DNA from: an uncultured Rhodospirillaceae bacterium | GTDB lineage: Bacteria; Pseudomonadota; Alphaproteobacteria; CAAGCB01; CAG-977 | Direction: 5' to 3' | Assembly: GCA_900553035.1 (NCBI GenBank) | Contig: USCC01000008.1 | Location: 1 to 35,054 of the forward strand | Length of the DNA: 35,054 nt | Shown here: piece after piece, positions 1-7,821 of the stretch | Numbering within the stretch: the stretch's first letter is position 1 | Layout: every line of letters starts with the position of its first letter | Notes under the pieces: model-generated | Seen by the model: the letters and a program-made list of their open reading frames with translations, nothing else | Told to the model about the DNA's origin: nothing | Databases searched by the model: none | Position numbers and translations under genes: made by a program

Positions 1-1392
1 TACGCCGTGCCGGACGAGGCGCCCGCCGCGGTGAAGCCGATGACCGCCGCCCAGAAAATTATTGCGCGTGCGGCCGGGTTGAAATCCGTCGTGCCGGGCA
101 TGACGGTCTATGCCGCTGTTGACACTGTCGGATCGCAGGATACGACCGGGCCGATGACGGTGCAGGAACTTCAGGGATCGCTGGCGGCGATGAAGCTGGC
201 CGTTCCGCTGTTCATGCAGTCGCAGTGCCATAACGCGGCTCTGGGTTTCCGGACGGCCGCCGTTGTTGACGCGAACCGCCGTCTGGCTGATTTCGTCCGG
301 GAAATGGGCGGTATTGCGCTGAACATGGGCGACGGTATTATTCATTCGTGGCTGAATGAAATGGTGGTTCCGGGAACGATTGTCGTCGGAGGGGATTCCC
401 ATACGCGGACGCCGACAGCGCTGAGCTTTCCCCAGGGATCCGGCGGTGTGGCCGAGGCCGCCGCGACGGGCGTGACGGAAATCGTTGTGCCCGAAAGTGT
501 CCTTGTCTTGCTGAAAGGGGATCTGCGTCCCGGCGTGACAATCCGCGATCTTGTCAATTATCTTCCGTGCAAGGCGAAAAAGGTCTTTGGCGGAGAGGGC
601 AACATTTTTGAAGGCCGGATCATTGAATTCCGCCGGGAAGGGGCGCCGCTTGAAATGATTGACGTCTTCCGTCTGACGAACGCTTCGGCAGAACGGAGCG
701 CGACAGCGGCCTATTTTGAACAGAACCCGCAGATCGTCGCGGATTATCTGAAAGCGTGGTCGATTCCTCTTCTGAAGCAACTGATTGCGGCGGGATATGA
801 CAACGGGGGCGTTCTGGAAAAACGTGTCGCGGCGTTGCAGGACTGGTGCGCGTCTCCGTCGGCCTGCCGTGCGGATGACGGGGCTTCGTATGCTTACGTG
901 CTGTCGGTTGACCTGGACGAAATTGACCAGCCGTATATTGCGTGCCCTCATACGCCGGATAACGTAAAGCCGTTGTCAGAGCTGGAAAATGTGCCGGCCG
1001 GATTCTGTTTTGTCGGTTCGTGCATGTCCGCGTATTCGGATTTCACGGAATTTGAGCGGGTGACGCGCGGAACGGATACGTTGGCGGTGGAAACGTGGAT
1101 GGCGCCTCCGACCCGTATTACAGAAGCCCGGCTGAAAGGCGAGGGCATTCAGGACATGCTGGAAAAACGGGGCGTGCGCTTTGAGGTTTCCGGCTGTTCG
1201 CTGTGCATGGGGAACCAGGAGCGCGTTTCCGGTGAACGGAATGTCCTGACGACATCGACCCGGAACTTCAAAGGGCGCATCGGGGACGCGGCGTCGGTTT
1301 ATCTCGTGTCTTCTCTGCTGGCGGCGACGGCGGCTCGGCTGGGACGTTTTCCGACGGTATCGGAATATTTTGAGGCGGTGAAGAATGGTTGA
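1..1392 (+). CDS. acnB: Aconitate hydratase B, C-terminal catalytic part (truncated by window edge)
   Basis: AcnB interconverts citrate and isocitrate through a [4Fe-4S] cluster in the cytoplasm. The frame is open to base 1, so the N-terminal HEAT-like and swivel domains of this roughly 860-residue family lie outside the window; about 463 codons are visible. Seen in sequence: the substrate-loop motif GGDSHTRTP near base 390, and the three cluster cysteines, one in VGSCMS (codon at 1021) and two in SGCSLCMGN (codons at 1195 and 1204). The motif spelling is AcnB-type, not AcnA-type. The stop overlaps the start of the next gene by 8 bases, and citrate synthase follows, so this is one operon for citrate to 2-oxoglutarate. 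The GTG at position 7 is not taken as the start because the frame continues upstream. Confidence 0.93.
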   Translation, partial: YAVPDEAPAAVKPMTAAQKIIARAAGLKSVVPGMTVYAAVDTVGSQDTTGPMTVQELQGSLAAMKLAVPLFMQSQCHNAALGFRTAAVVDANRRLADFVREMGGIALNMGDGIIHSWLNEMVVPGTIVVGGDSHTRTPTALSFPQGSGGVAEAAATGVTEIVVPESVLVLLKGDLRPGVTIRDLVNYLPCKAKKVFGGEGNIFEGRIIEFRREGAPLEMIDVFRLTNASAERSATAAYFEQNPQIVADYLKAWSIPLLKQLIAAGYDNGGVLEKRVAALQDWCASPSACRADDGASYAYVLSVDLDEIDQPYIACPHTPDNVKPLSELENVPAGFCFVGSCMSAYSDFTEFERVTRGTDTLAVETWMAPPTRITEARLKGEGIQDMLEKRGVRFEVSGCSLCMGNQERVSGERNVLTTSTRNFKGRIGDAASVYLVSSLLAATAARLGRFPTVSEYFEAVKNG

Positions 1393-3163
1393 AGCGTTTA
1401 TCGACGTCGCGTTGCCCGAAGAAGCCGCCGGCGCAGCGTATGAGGAAGTTAAAAAAGAACTGATCCTCCCCTTTGCGGAATGGATCGGAGACGGCCGTCT
1501 GCGCGAACATGACTGGAGCCTCAAAGGGCGTATCCAGACGAACGGGCAGGTGATTCAGGAAACCATCGAAATGGCCGGCGGCGATAAAAAGGCTGTCCTT
1601 GTCAAGGGGCCCGGCATTACGCCGACCCGTGAACAGACGGAAGAGATGCTGAAGTCTCTGGGCGATGAGCGCCGACCCGAAGACCTGAGCCGTCTGGTGA
1701 CCGGGACGCCGAACGGTTACATGCGCGGTCACTGGCTGGTGAAGGGAAATCTTGAGCGGTACGAAAATCCGGGGCTTGCCCCGCTTCTGAACACGGTTCT
1801 GCCGGATTACCGGCATGCCGGAAAGCTTGACGTCATGTATCTGGAAGGCGGCCGGGAAAAAGGCGGATTCTTCCATACGCTTGAAGAAGAGGCCGAGGTC
1901 CGTGTCGAGCTGAACGGAAACATTGTGCGCGCGCCGGAAAAGCTGAGCGCCGGTTCGGTTGTTTATGCCCGGGTTACGCCGCGGCAGGATGTCGTTGAGC
2001 TGACCGAAAGGGCTTTGGATGCGGGCCGTGAAATTGTCTTCATGTCCAAATACACGGTGCGTCCGGAGCTGGACGGCGAAAAGAAGAAGATCTACAACGA
2101 CCTGCGCGAACGCCGCGGCCTGAAACGCCGGGACGGTAATCAGGGAGACATTGTTGACGCGGCTTTTGCCCGCCTTCTGGCGCATCCGGAAGACCGGGAC
2201 ATTGTTGTGCTGGTTCCCGATCCTTCGTACGGGCCGAAAATCGCGGCGGTTCTGAAGGCCGTGTATGATAAGGGCGTCCGCAAGCCCGACGGTGCGTTTT
2301 CGGTATGCCGCTTTTCCGCCGGGAAAAGTGAGTACGGCGGCCTGAACAGGGTTGTCCAGAACGATGCCGAGTTCCGGGTGTACATCGGGAAAAAGGAATT
2401 CCGTTTTCCGGTAAAGGCCGGTGACATGTTTGAAGAAATGCATTTCGACCGGGAAGACGCCCGGCGGTATGCCGTTCAGGTTTTCGCGCAGGCCGATTCC
2501 AGGGGTTATGACCGAGCGGTTTTTGCTTTTGACGAAGACGATCCCTATGATACGCCGGTTGTCGGCGCGGTTCGGGAGGAGGCTCGGCGCCTGAAAAAAG
2601 CGGAAGGGGCGGATTTCATCCTGATGAAGCCGGCCGACGCGGCCGTCCGGATGTTCACCGATCCGTTCCCGGGAAAAACAGCCTATGCCTATGACAATCT
2701 GTGGGGCGATATCGTTTCGGACGCCATGGATCTGGGGGCGAGTATTGCTTCGGTGAATTCGGTCATCCTTCTGGCAGACGGTCGGGTATGGCCCGAAATG
2801 GGGGGTGCGGGAACGGCGCCGGCGCTGGTCGAAGCCTTTAAAAAAGAAGGCTTCTGGCGCTATAATCCGATGCCGGTGATTGAAGGCCTGTCGATTGGCT
2901 TCTGTGAAGCGGCGAAATCCGAGCCGGATAATGAAAAATTAAGCAAATTCGGGCATGCTTTGCATGAGGCCTATCTGAACGTTTTGAAAAAAGGCATGGC
3001 GACGCCCGATTTGGCCGACAAGCTGAAAACGGGAAATAAAGGGGTGGACACGGCCTCTTTTATCAAAGCCGTCCGCGTCGAACTGCTTCTCCTTCTGGGA
3101 AAGGGGGAGGAAGCCCGGGAACAGCAGGCGCTGCTGGATGAAACCATAAGAGAAATACGATGA
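1385..3163 (+). CDS. Divergent isocitrate dehydrogenase-like protein with a large internal insertion
   Basis: Probable isocitrate dehydrogenase, oxidising isocitrate to 2-oxoglutarate. It has 592 residues against about 400-420 for the common dimeric enzymes. Family landmarks are seen in order: TPNG with a following Arg (108-114) in the place of the substrate-binding SPNGTIR; SKYT (221-224) for the catalytic-lysine segment; NLWGD..SD (438-446), giving the two metal-binding aspartates D442 and D446; and GAGTAP (474-479) where the cofactor motif HGTAP normally sits, with His replaced by Ala. The C-terminus follows the eukaryotic-type NADP enzyme. Roughly residues 250-420 have no counterpart I recognise and account for the extra length. 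A GAGG ribosome site lies just upstream. The assignment rests on motifs and on position between acnB and gltA. Another member of the isocitrate/isopropylmalate family is possible. Confidence 0.65.
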   Translation: MVEAFIDVALPEEAAGAAYEEVKKELILPFAEWIGDGRLREHDWSLKGRIQTNGQVIQETIEMAGGDKKAVLVKGPGITPTREQTEEMLKSLGDERRPEDLSRLVTGTPNGYMRGHWLVKGNLERYENPGLAPLLNTVLPDYRHAGKLDVMYLEGGREKGGFFHTLEEEAEVRVELNGNIVRAPEKLSAGSVVYARVTPRQDVVELTERALDAGREIVFMSKYTVRPELDGEKKKIYNDLRERRGLKRRDGNQGDIVDAAFARLLAHPEDRDIVVLVPDPSYGPKIAAVLKAVYDKGVRKPDGAFSVCRFSAGKSEYGGLNRVVQNDAEFRVYIGKKEFRFPVKAGDMFEEMHFDREDARRYAVQVFAQADSRGYDRAVFAFDEDDPYDTPVVGAVREEARRLKKAEGADFILMKPADAAVRMFTDPFPGKTAYAYDNLWGDIVSDAMDLGASIASVNSVILLADGRVWPEMGGAGTAPALVEAFKKEGFWRYNPMPVIEGLSIGFCEAAKSEPDNEKLSKFGHALHEAYLNVLKKGMATPDLADKLKTGNKGVDTASFIKAVRVELLLLLGKGEEAREQQALLDETIREIR

Positions 3164-4461
3164 GTCAGGAAACCGTTAAATTAGTGATTGAAGGCCGCGA
3201 AGTCGAACTGCCCGTGCTGGAGGCGACGACCGGGGAAAAAAGCATCGATATTTCAAAGCTGCGGGCACAGACCGGGTACACGGTTCTGGATCCCGGTTTT
3301 GGTAACACGTGCGCCTGTGAAAGCCGGATCACATACGTCAACGGAGAGAAGGGAAGCCTTCTGTACCGGGGCTTGCCGATTGAAACGGTTGCGGAAAAGA
3401 TGACGTTTATCGAAACGGCCTGGATGCTGATTTACGGCCGCCTGCCGACCATGGCCGAGCTGAAGCAGTTCAGCGCTCTTCTGACGGAAAACGAGCTTTT
3501 GCATGAAGGGCTTCTGCACCATTTCGAGGCGTTCCCGCCGAACGGCCAGCCGATGTCCATCCTGTCTGCGGTGGTGAACTCTCTGGTGTGTTATTCGCCG
3601 GAACTGCTGGAATGCCATAACGAGGAAGACCTGCGCCATTCGATCGCCGCCATCATGAGCAAGGTGCGCACAATCGCCGCGTTCAGTTACCGCAAGGCGA
3701 TGGGGTTGCCGTTTGTTTATCCGGATCCGGCGCGCAGCTACTGTTCCAATTTCCTGCACATGATGTTTTCGATTCCGAACCGCCCGTATCAGCCGACCGA
3801 AGAAGCGGTCAAAGCTCTGAATTTGTTCCTGATCCTGCATGCCGACCATGAACAGAACTGTTCAACGTCGACGGTTCGTATTGTGGGTTCGGCGCAGACC
3901 AATCTGTTTTCAAGTGTGGCGTCGGGGATCTGTGCGTTGTGGGGCAAGCTTCACGGCGGGGCGAACGTGGCGGTGTTTGAAATGTTGCAGCGTCTGGCCA
4001 AGGGGGATGAAACCATTCCCGAATTCATTGAACGGGTCAAACGCAAGGAAGCGCGCCTGATGGGATTCGGCCACCGTGTTTACAAGACATTTGATCCGCG
4101 GGCAAAGATTTTGAAAAAGGCCGTTTTCAATCTGCTGGAAGTTCAGAAGCAGGATGATCCGCTGATTGATATCGCCCTTCAGCTGGAGGAAGTCGCTTTG
4201 CAGGACGATTATTTCAGGGAACGGAACCTGTACCCGAACGTTGATTTTTATTCGGGTATGATTCTGCGGGCGCTTCGGATTCCTCTGAACATGTTTACGG
4301 TGATGTTTGCCATCGGGCGTATTCCGGGATGGATTGCCCATTGGCGTGAAGGCAACGAAGGTGTCAGCCGTCTGGTGCGTCCGCGCCAGATTTATCGCGG
4401 CGCCGTCAGCGTTCCTTTCGTTCCGCGCGATCTGCGTACAGGTGATGACGTCAACAAATAA
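3160..4461 (+). CDS. gltA: Type II citrate synthase
   Basis: Condenses oxaloacetate and acetyl-CoA to citrate. The length of 433 residues is normal for the hexameric bacterial enzyme. The three catalytic residues are visible in context: His in KLHGGANV, His in MGFGHRVYK and Asp in NVDFYSG. The conserved LHADHEQNCSTSTVR segment precedes them. The ATG overlaps the preceding stop as ATGA, so it is translationally coupled to the dehydrogenase. The gene order acnB, dehydrogenase, gltA points to an operon for the oxidative branch that feeds glutamate synthesis; no other TCA gene is in the window. The family is certain. NADH control, usual for this type, is not demonstrated here. Confidence 0.97.
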   Translation: MSQETVKLVIEGREVELPVLEATTGEKSIDISKLRAQTGYTVLDPGFGNTCACESRITYVNGEKGSLLYRGLPIETVAEKMTFIETAWMLIYGRLPTMAELKQFSALLTENELLHEGLLHHFEAFPPNGQPMSILSAVVNSLVCYSPELLECHNEEDLRHSIAAIMSKVRTIAAFSYRKAMGLPFVYPDPARSYCSNFLHMMFSIPNRPYQPTEEAVKALNLFLILHADHEQNCSTSTVRIVGSAQTNLFSSVASGICALWGKLHGGANVAVFEMLQRLAKGDETIPEFIERVKRKEARLMGFGHRVYKTFDPRAKILKKAVFNLLEVQKQDDPLIDIALQLEEVALQDDYFRERNLYPNVDFYSGMILRALRIPLNMFTVMFAIGRIPGWIAHWREGNEGVSRLVRPRQIYRGAVSVPFVPRDLRTGDDVNK

Positions 4462-4473
4462 GGGAGTTGCCCG

Positions 4474-5457
4474 ATGATGTACAATGAGCTGACCCCGAAA
4501 AAAAACGAACTGGACAGGCTCCGCCCCTTTCCGGAGGAAGCGGAGGCCGGTCTGAAGAAATGGCTGACGCTTGAATTGACATGTGCCGGAGACTGTTTCG
4601 ACGGTTCGTCTCTGACCCGCCGGGAAACGTCGGCGATTCTGTTCGAAGACCGGGTTGTTCCCGGGCATCCGTTGAAAGAGCATATCCGGACGCTGAACTA
4701 TGCGAAGGCGTTTGATCTGGTCTCGACCCTGTCGCGTCAGACGAACCGCCCCGTTGACGACAATGACGTTAAAAACATCCACCGCGTTGTTGTACGGGGG
4801 CTGGATGACGACAATGCCGGAATGTACCGTTCGTCTTCTCTTTTTTTTGAACACGGCGGCCATGAAATGCCGGATTCCGTCCGCGTCCAACGCATGATGA
4901 ACGATTTCGGGATGTGGTTGTATACGGCGCGGACACTGCATCCGGTTTCTCTGGCGGCGGAAGCGCATCTGCGCCTGATGTCGATTCAGCCGTTTACTTC
5001 GGGAAATGCGCGGACGGCGCGGATGCTGATGAACTTTATGCTGATGCACAACGGTTATCCGCCGGCTCTTTTCTCCCGGCGGGAAAAAAAGGAATACTGG
5101 GCGTCTTTGGAAAAAGCGGTATTTCATAATGAACGCGGAGACTATGACCGCCTGATCTGCCGTGCGGTGAACCGGGCTCTGGATGTTTATCTGCGTGCGG
5201 TAAGGGAAAGAAAAATCGAAGACGGAGAACAGGAACCCTATTTCCTGCGGATCGGCCAGCTGGCCAAGGAATCCGGAGAAAAGGTTTCAACACTGCGATA
5301 CTGGACGAACATGGGGCTTTTGGAAACGGCGGGACGGACATCGGCGGACTATACGCTGTACTCGTCGGAAATCCTGCCGAAGATTCAGCGGCTGAAGGAA
5401 TTGAAATCACTTCGTTTTACGCTGGATGAAATCCGCCGGAAACTGCGCGAAGAATAA
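4474..5457 (+). CDS. Fic-domain protein with degenerate active site fused to a MerR-type DNA-binding domain
   Basis: A 327-residue fusion. Residues about 30-245 form a Fic fold; Fic enzymes usually transfer AMP from ATP to target proteins. The signature HPFx(D/E)GNGRxxR reads QPFTSGNARTAR at 172-183: the catalytic His is Gln172, the acidic metal ligand is Ser176 and a Gly is Ala179, while both arginines remain. The N-terminal inhibitory motif is also altered (CFDGSSLT at 41-48 where IEGN-type sequence is expected). Residues about 256-327 are a MerR HTH and wing (IGQLAKESG, TLRYWTNMGLL). It therefore looks like a DNA-binding regulator built on a Fic scaffold that has probably lost AMP transfer. 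A GGGAG site lies 7 bases before the first ATG and the gene is 12 bases behind gltA, so it is likely co-transcribed with the TCA genes. Ligand and targets are unknown. Confidence 0.8.
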   Translation: MMYNELTPKKNELDRLRPFPEEAEAGLKKWLTLELTCAGDCFDGSSLTRRETSAILFEDRVVPGHPLKEHIRTLNYAKAFDLVSTLSRQTNRPVDDNDVKNIHRVVVRGLDDDNAGMYRSSSLFFEHGGHEMPDSVRVQRMMNDFGMWLYTARTLHPVSLAAEAHLRLMSIQPFTSGNARTARMLMNFMLMHNGYPPALFSRREKKEYWASLEKAVFHNERGDYDRLICRAVNRALDVYLRAVRERKIEDGEQEPYFLRIGQLAKESGEKVSTLRYWTNMGLLETAGRTSADYTLYSSEILPKIQRLKELKSLRFTLDEIRRKLREE

Positions 5458-5469
5458 GGCGAACATGAG

Positions 5470-5494
5470 AAAGCCGCCCGTTTCGGGCGGCTTT
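5470..5494. terminator. Bidirectional hairpin terminator
   Basis: A perfect 11-bp stem (arms 5470-5480 and 5484-5494) with a TTT loop, A-rich on the left and T-rich on the right. It sits between the convergent Fic-MerR gene and the Cys-rich gene and could serve both. Confidence 0.85.
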
Positions 5495-5511
5495 GCTTGT
5501 TTAAAAAAGGG

Positions 5512-7030
5512 TTAGGCACATCCACCTTTACCATCGGCTTTCTTGCCGTCCGGACAGAAACAGGTTTCGCCTTTGGAACAGACTGTACAGGAATAATTTG
5601 AACATTTATTCCCGGCGCCGCATGATGCTGTATTATTGTTGCAGCATTGACGGCACGGGCCTTCTTTGCCTCCGCAGGTCAGGTAACCGCCGCTGCAGCA
5701 TCCGCCCGATCCGTACTGTGTTCCGGCACAGACACAGGCGTAGCACGTGTCTTCACCTGATTTTCCGGTCTCAACGACTTTCCATTCGGATTTCGTGATG
5801 CAGGCCGGACGGGTTGTGCCGATTTCCTTGGCCCAGAAATATCCTCCCTTGCCGCATGCTTTTTTATTGCATTTGACACAGTCCGCGCCGCCTGATTTGC
5901 CGGAGGTTGCGGTTGTGTAGCCTTCCGAACAGCTCAGTCCGGCGCTGTACCCGTCGGGACACGCTTTCGCGGTACATTTGCCGCAGGCCTTACTGCCGGA
6001 ATAACCGTCTTTTGACAGTTCGTAACCGTCCGCGGAGGAACACGATGAAACCGATGTTGAATAGCCGGACGGGCACGGCTTGATTTCGCACCGGTTTGAA
6101 ACGCACTGATAACCGTTGCCGCAATCCGAGTCGCCGGAACAGTACCCGGAAATCGACGAACACGAATTATTCCGGCATTCATATCCACTACCGCAGTCCG
6201 TATCTGATACACAGCATCCCGATTTAGCGGTGCAGACGTGATTGACCGCTTCTTCGCATACCGAGGAGCAGGTCACCGGTACGCAGGAATTTGAAATACA
6301 TTCTTCGCTTCCCCAACAATCGGTATCACTCGAGCAGTATCCGGAAATCGCCGAGCAGGAGCCGTTGCGACATTCCTGACCCGCCGGGCACGTCACATCC
6401 GCGCAGGGATCAGAAGACATGCATCCGCCGGAACCATCAGCCACTTTTCCGCTGGAACAGCCGCACCACTTGTCTCCGGCCGTGCAGTTTTCGCACGATC
6501 CGTTTCGGCATTCCGTTCCGCCGGAACAGGAAACGTACCGGCACGGGTCTTCCTCTTCGCATCTGCCATAACCGTCAGCCGTTTTTCCCGAGGCACACCG
6601 GCATGACTGCCCGGCGGGGCAGGGCGTGCAGGAGGTACCGGAACATTTCTTTCCGGCCACGCAGTGCGAATCGGAGGTACAGTCGGCGCAGACGCGGGTA
6701 TGGCCGCTCTGGGCCACGCAGTATTTTCCCGACGTACAGGGCAGTACAGAACAGACGTCCCGGCATTTGTTAATGCCCGTATCGCATTTCTGTGTCGAAG
6801 CGCAGTCGGAATCACGGGTGCATTCGTGTTTGTTTTTTTCGGCGGAGGAAAGCCCTTTTCCGCTGAATTTCTGGGCGTCGTCGTTCAGAACGCCTAATTT
6901 GACGGATCGAGCCAGTGAAAAGGCAGCCGAGTCATTTAACGGTTGCAAGGGGGGGGGGTAAGTGTTCTATTGCAAGGCAGAGCTTCGGCAGAAGCCAAAG
7001 GCCTGCGGCAAGACAGACAAGTTTCCTCAT
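5512..7030 (-). CDS. Secreted cysteine-rich repeat protein, out of frame across a poly-C tract (probable phase-variable gene)
   Basis: Read from the ATG at 7030, with AAGGAG 8 bases upstream, the first 24 codons give a signal peptide (MRKLVCLAAGLWLLPKLCLA then IEHL). A run of ten C (6958-6949 on the coding strand) follows. With ten C the frame ends after 32 codons at TGA 6934-6932. With nine or twelve C it joins the 478-codon frame beginning TTG at 6948, giving about 505 or 506 residues. The body has about 70 cysteines (15%) in units of pattern C-x5-C-x5-C-x4-C, clearest in three copies of about 40 residues around SGYCSSDTDC, SGCCVSDTDC and SGYCSGDSDC, plus CPAGQ and CADG-like segments. There are no membrane segments after the signal. 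It is probably exported and disulfide-bonded; the function is unknown. The frame break is either length variation of the tract or an assembly miscount. Confidence 0.75.
6949..6958. repeat. Homopolymer tract, ten G on + (poly-C in the coding strand)
   Basis: The longest G/C homopolymer seen inside the window. It lies exactly between the signal peptide and the mature region of the Cys-rich gene, the typical place for a slipped-strand contingency switch. Loss of one base or gain of two restores a single frame. Confidence 0.9.
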
Positions 7031-7073
7031 TTTTTGTTCTCCTTTCATGGATTCAACTTACAAGATAAACTTT

Positions 7074-7102
7074 ATCATCAAAATGTGGCGAAATTATGGC
7101 AA
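7074..7102 (-). promoter_or_regulatory. Possible sigma-70 promoter of the Cys-rich gene
   Basis: On the minus strand, TTGCCA (7102-7097) and GATGAT (7079-7074) are separated by 17 bases, with the -10 about 44 bases before the ATG at 7030. The match is 5/6 and 4/6; only spacing and position support it. Confidence 0.35.
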
Positions 7103-7197
7103 AGATAAAAAAATATCCTCAGATGCAAAAAGAGATGGCGTCCATCCGCCGGGCGTTCTATGCTCGTTTTTTATTCTTGATTTAAGGAAGCCCCCTC

Positions 7198-7746
7198 ATG
7201 AAACAGCTTTTTTTCCTCGCCTTTGCGTTCCTCGTTTCCGTTTCCGGGCCCGTCCGCGCCGAAGAGCCGCTTTTCTCTGGCCCGGCTCAGGAAGCGGCGC
7301 TGAAAAATAAAGCGAAGCAGACGTTTGGCGGAACCGACTTTTTCTTTGCGCGCGGTTCGCAGAAAACCAACGAATATCTGCCGGCGGGCGAAACGCTTCA
7401 GGACTGGAAACAGATGCTGGCCGTCTATATTTTTCCGGGCTTCCCTTCGGCCGAACAGTATGTGACCGCCATGGTTTACAAAATGGGAGAACATAAAATC
7501 CCCGTACAGGCTTTTAAAGCCAAAAAAGACGGCGAGTTCATTGTGATTTTTCCGATGGTGGCAAAGGATGTGACGGAGATTAATTTCTGGCGTTATGCCG
7601 ACCGGCCGGACGACGGGGGCGTCATCGGATGGATGTATGCCGTCCGCTATTACGGTGAAATGCCCTCCAAGGAGGATTTCACAAAGATGTACACGACGTC
7701 CATGGGACAGTTCGTCGACATGCCCGATATTCCCTTCATCCCCTGA
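7198..7746 (+). CDS. Small secreted protein of unknown function
   Basis: 182 residues with a clear Sec signal peptide (residues 1-21, positive MK, hydrophobic core, VRA cleavage-like site). I do not recognise the mature domain. It has no cysteines, and is rich in aromatics (FPGFPS, INFWRY, VRYYGEMPS) and charged residues, as expected of a soluble periplasmic domain of about 18 kDa. The start is set by AAGGAAG 7 bases upstream of ATG. It is transcribed divergently from the Cys-rich gene and ends at a strong terminator, so it is probably monocistronic. Confidence 0.8.
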   Translation: MKQLFFLAFAFLVSVSGPVRAEEPLFSGPAQEAALKNKAKQTFGGTDFFFARGSQKTNEYLPAGETLQDWKQMLAVYIFPGFPSAEQYVTAMVYKMGEHKIPVQAFKAKKDGEFIVIFPMVAKDVTEINFWRYADRPDDGGVIGWMYAVRYYGEMPSKEDFTKMYTTSMGQFVDMPDIPFIP

Positions 7747-7775
7747 CTCTTCCCGGCTTCGGACCGGATAAAATA

Positions 7776-7810
7776 AAAAGCCCGGCCTGTGAAATGCAGG
7801 CCGGGCTTTT
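7776..7810. terminator. Bidirectional hairpin terminator
   Basis: Perfect 14-bp stem (7776-7789 with 7797-7810) and a 7-base loop, AAAA on the left and TTTT on the right. It separates the small secreted protein gene from the converging hydrogenase operon. Confidence 0.92.
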
Positions 7811-7821
7811 CGTGTTCCGGA

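Noticed and set aside
1268..2443. A 391-codon open frame on the minus strand across the acnB/dehydrogenase junction
   Set aside because: Antisense to two genes with firm or probable assignments; low-complexity, Arg/His-rich translation.
3910..5127. A 405-codon open frame on the minus strand
   Set aside because: Antisense to gltA and the Fic-MerR gene; composition typical of a shadow frame.
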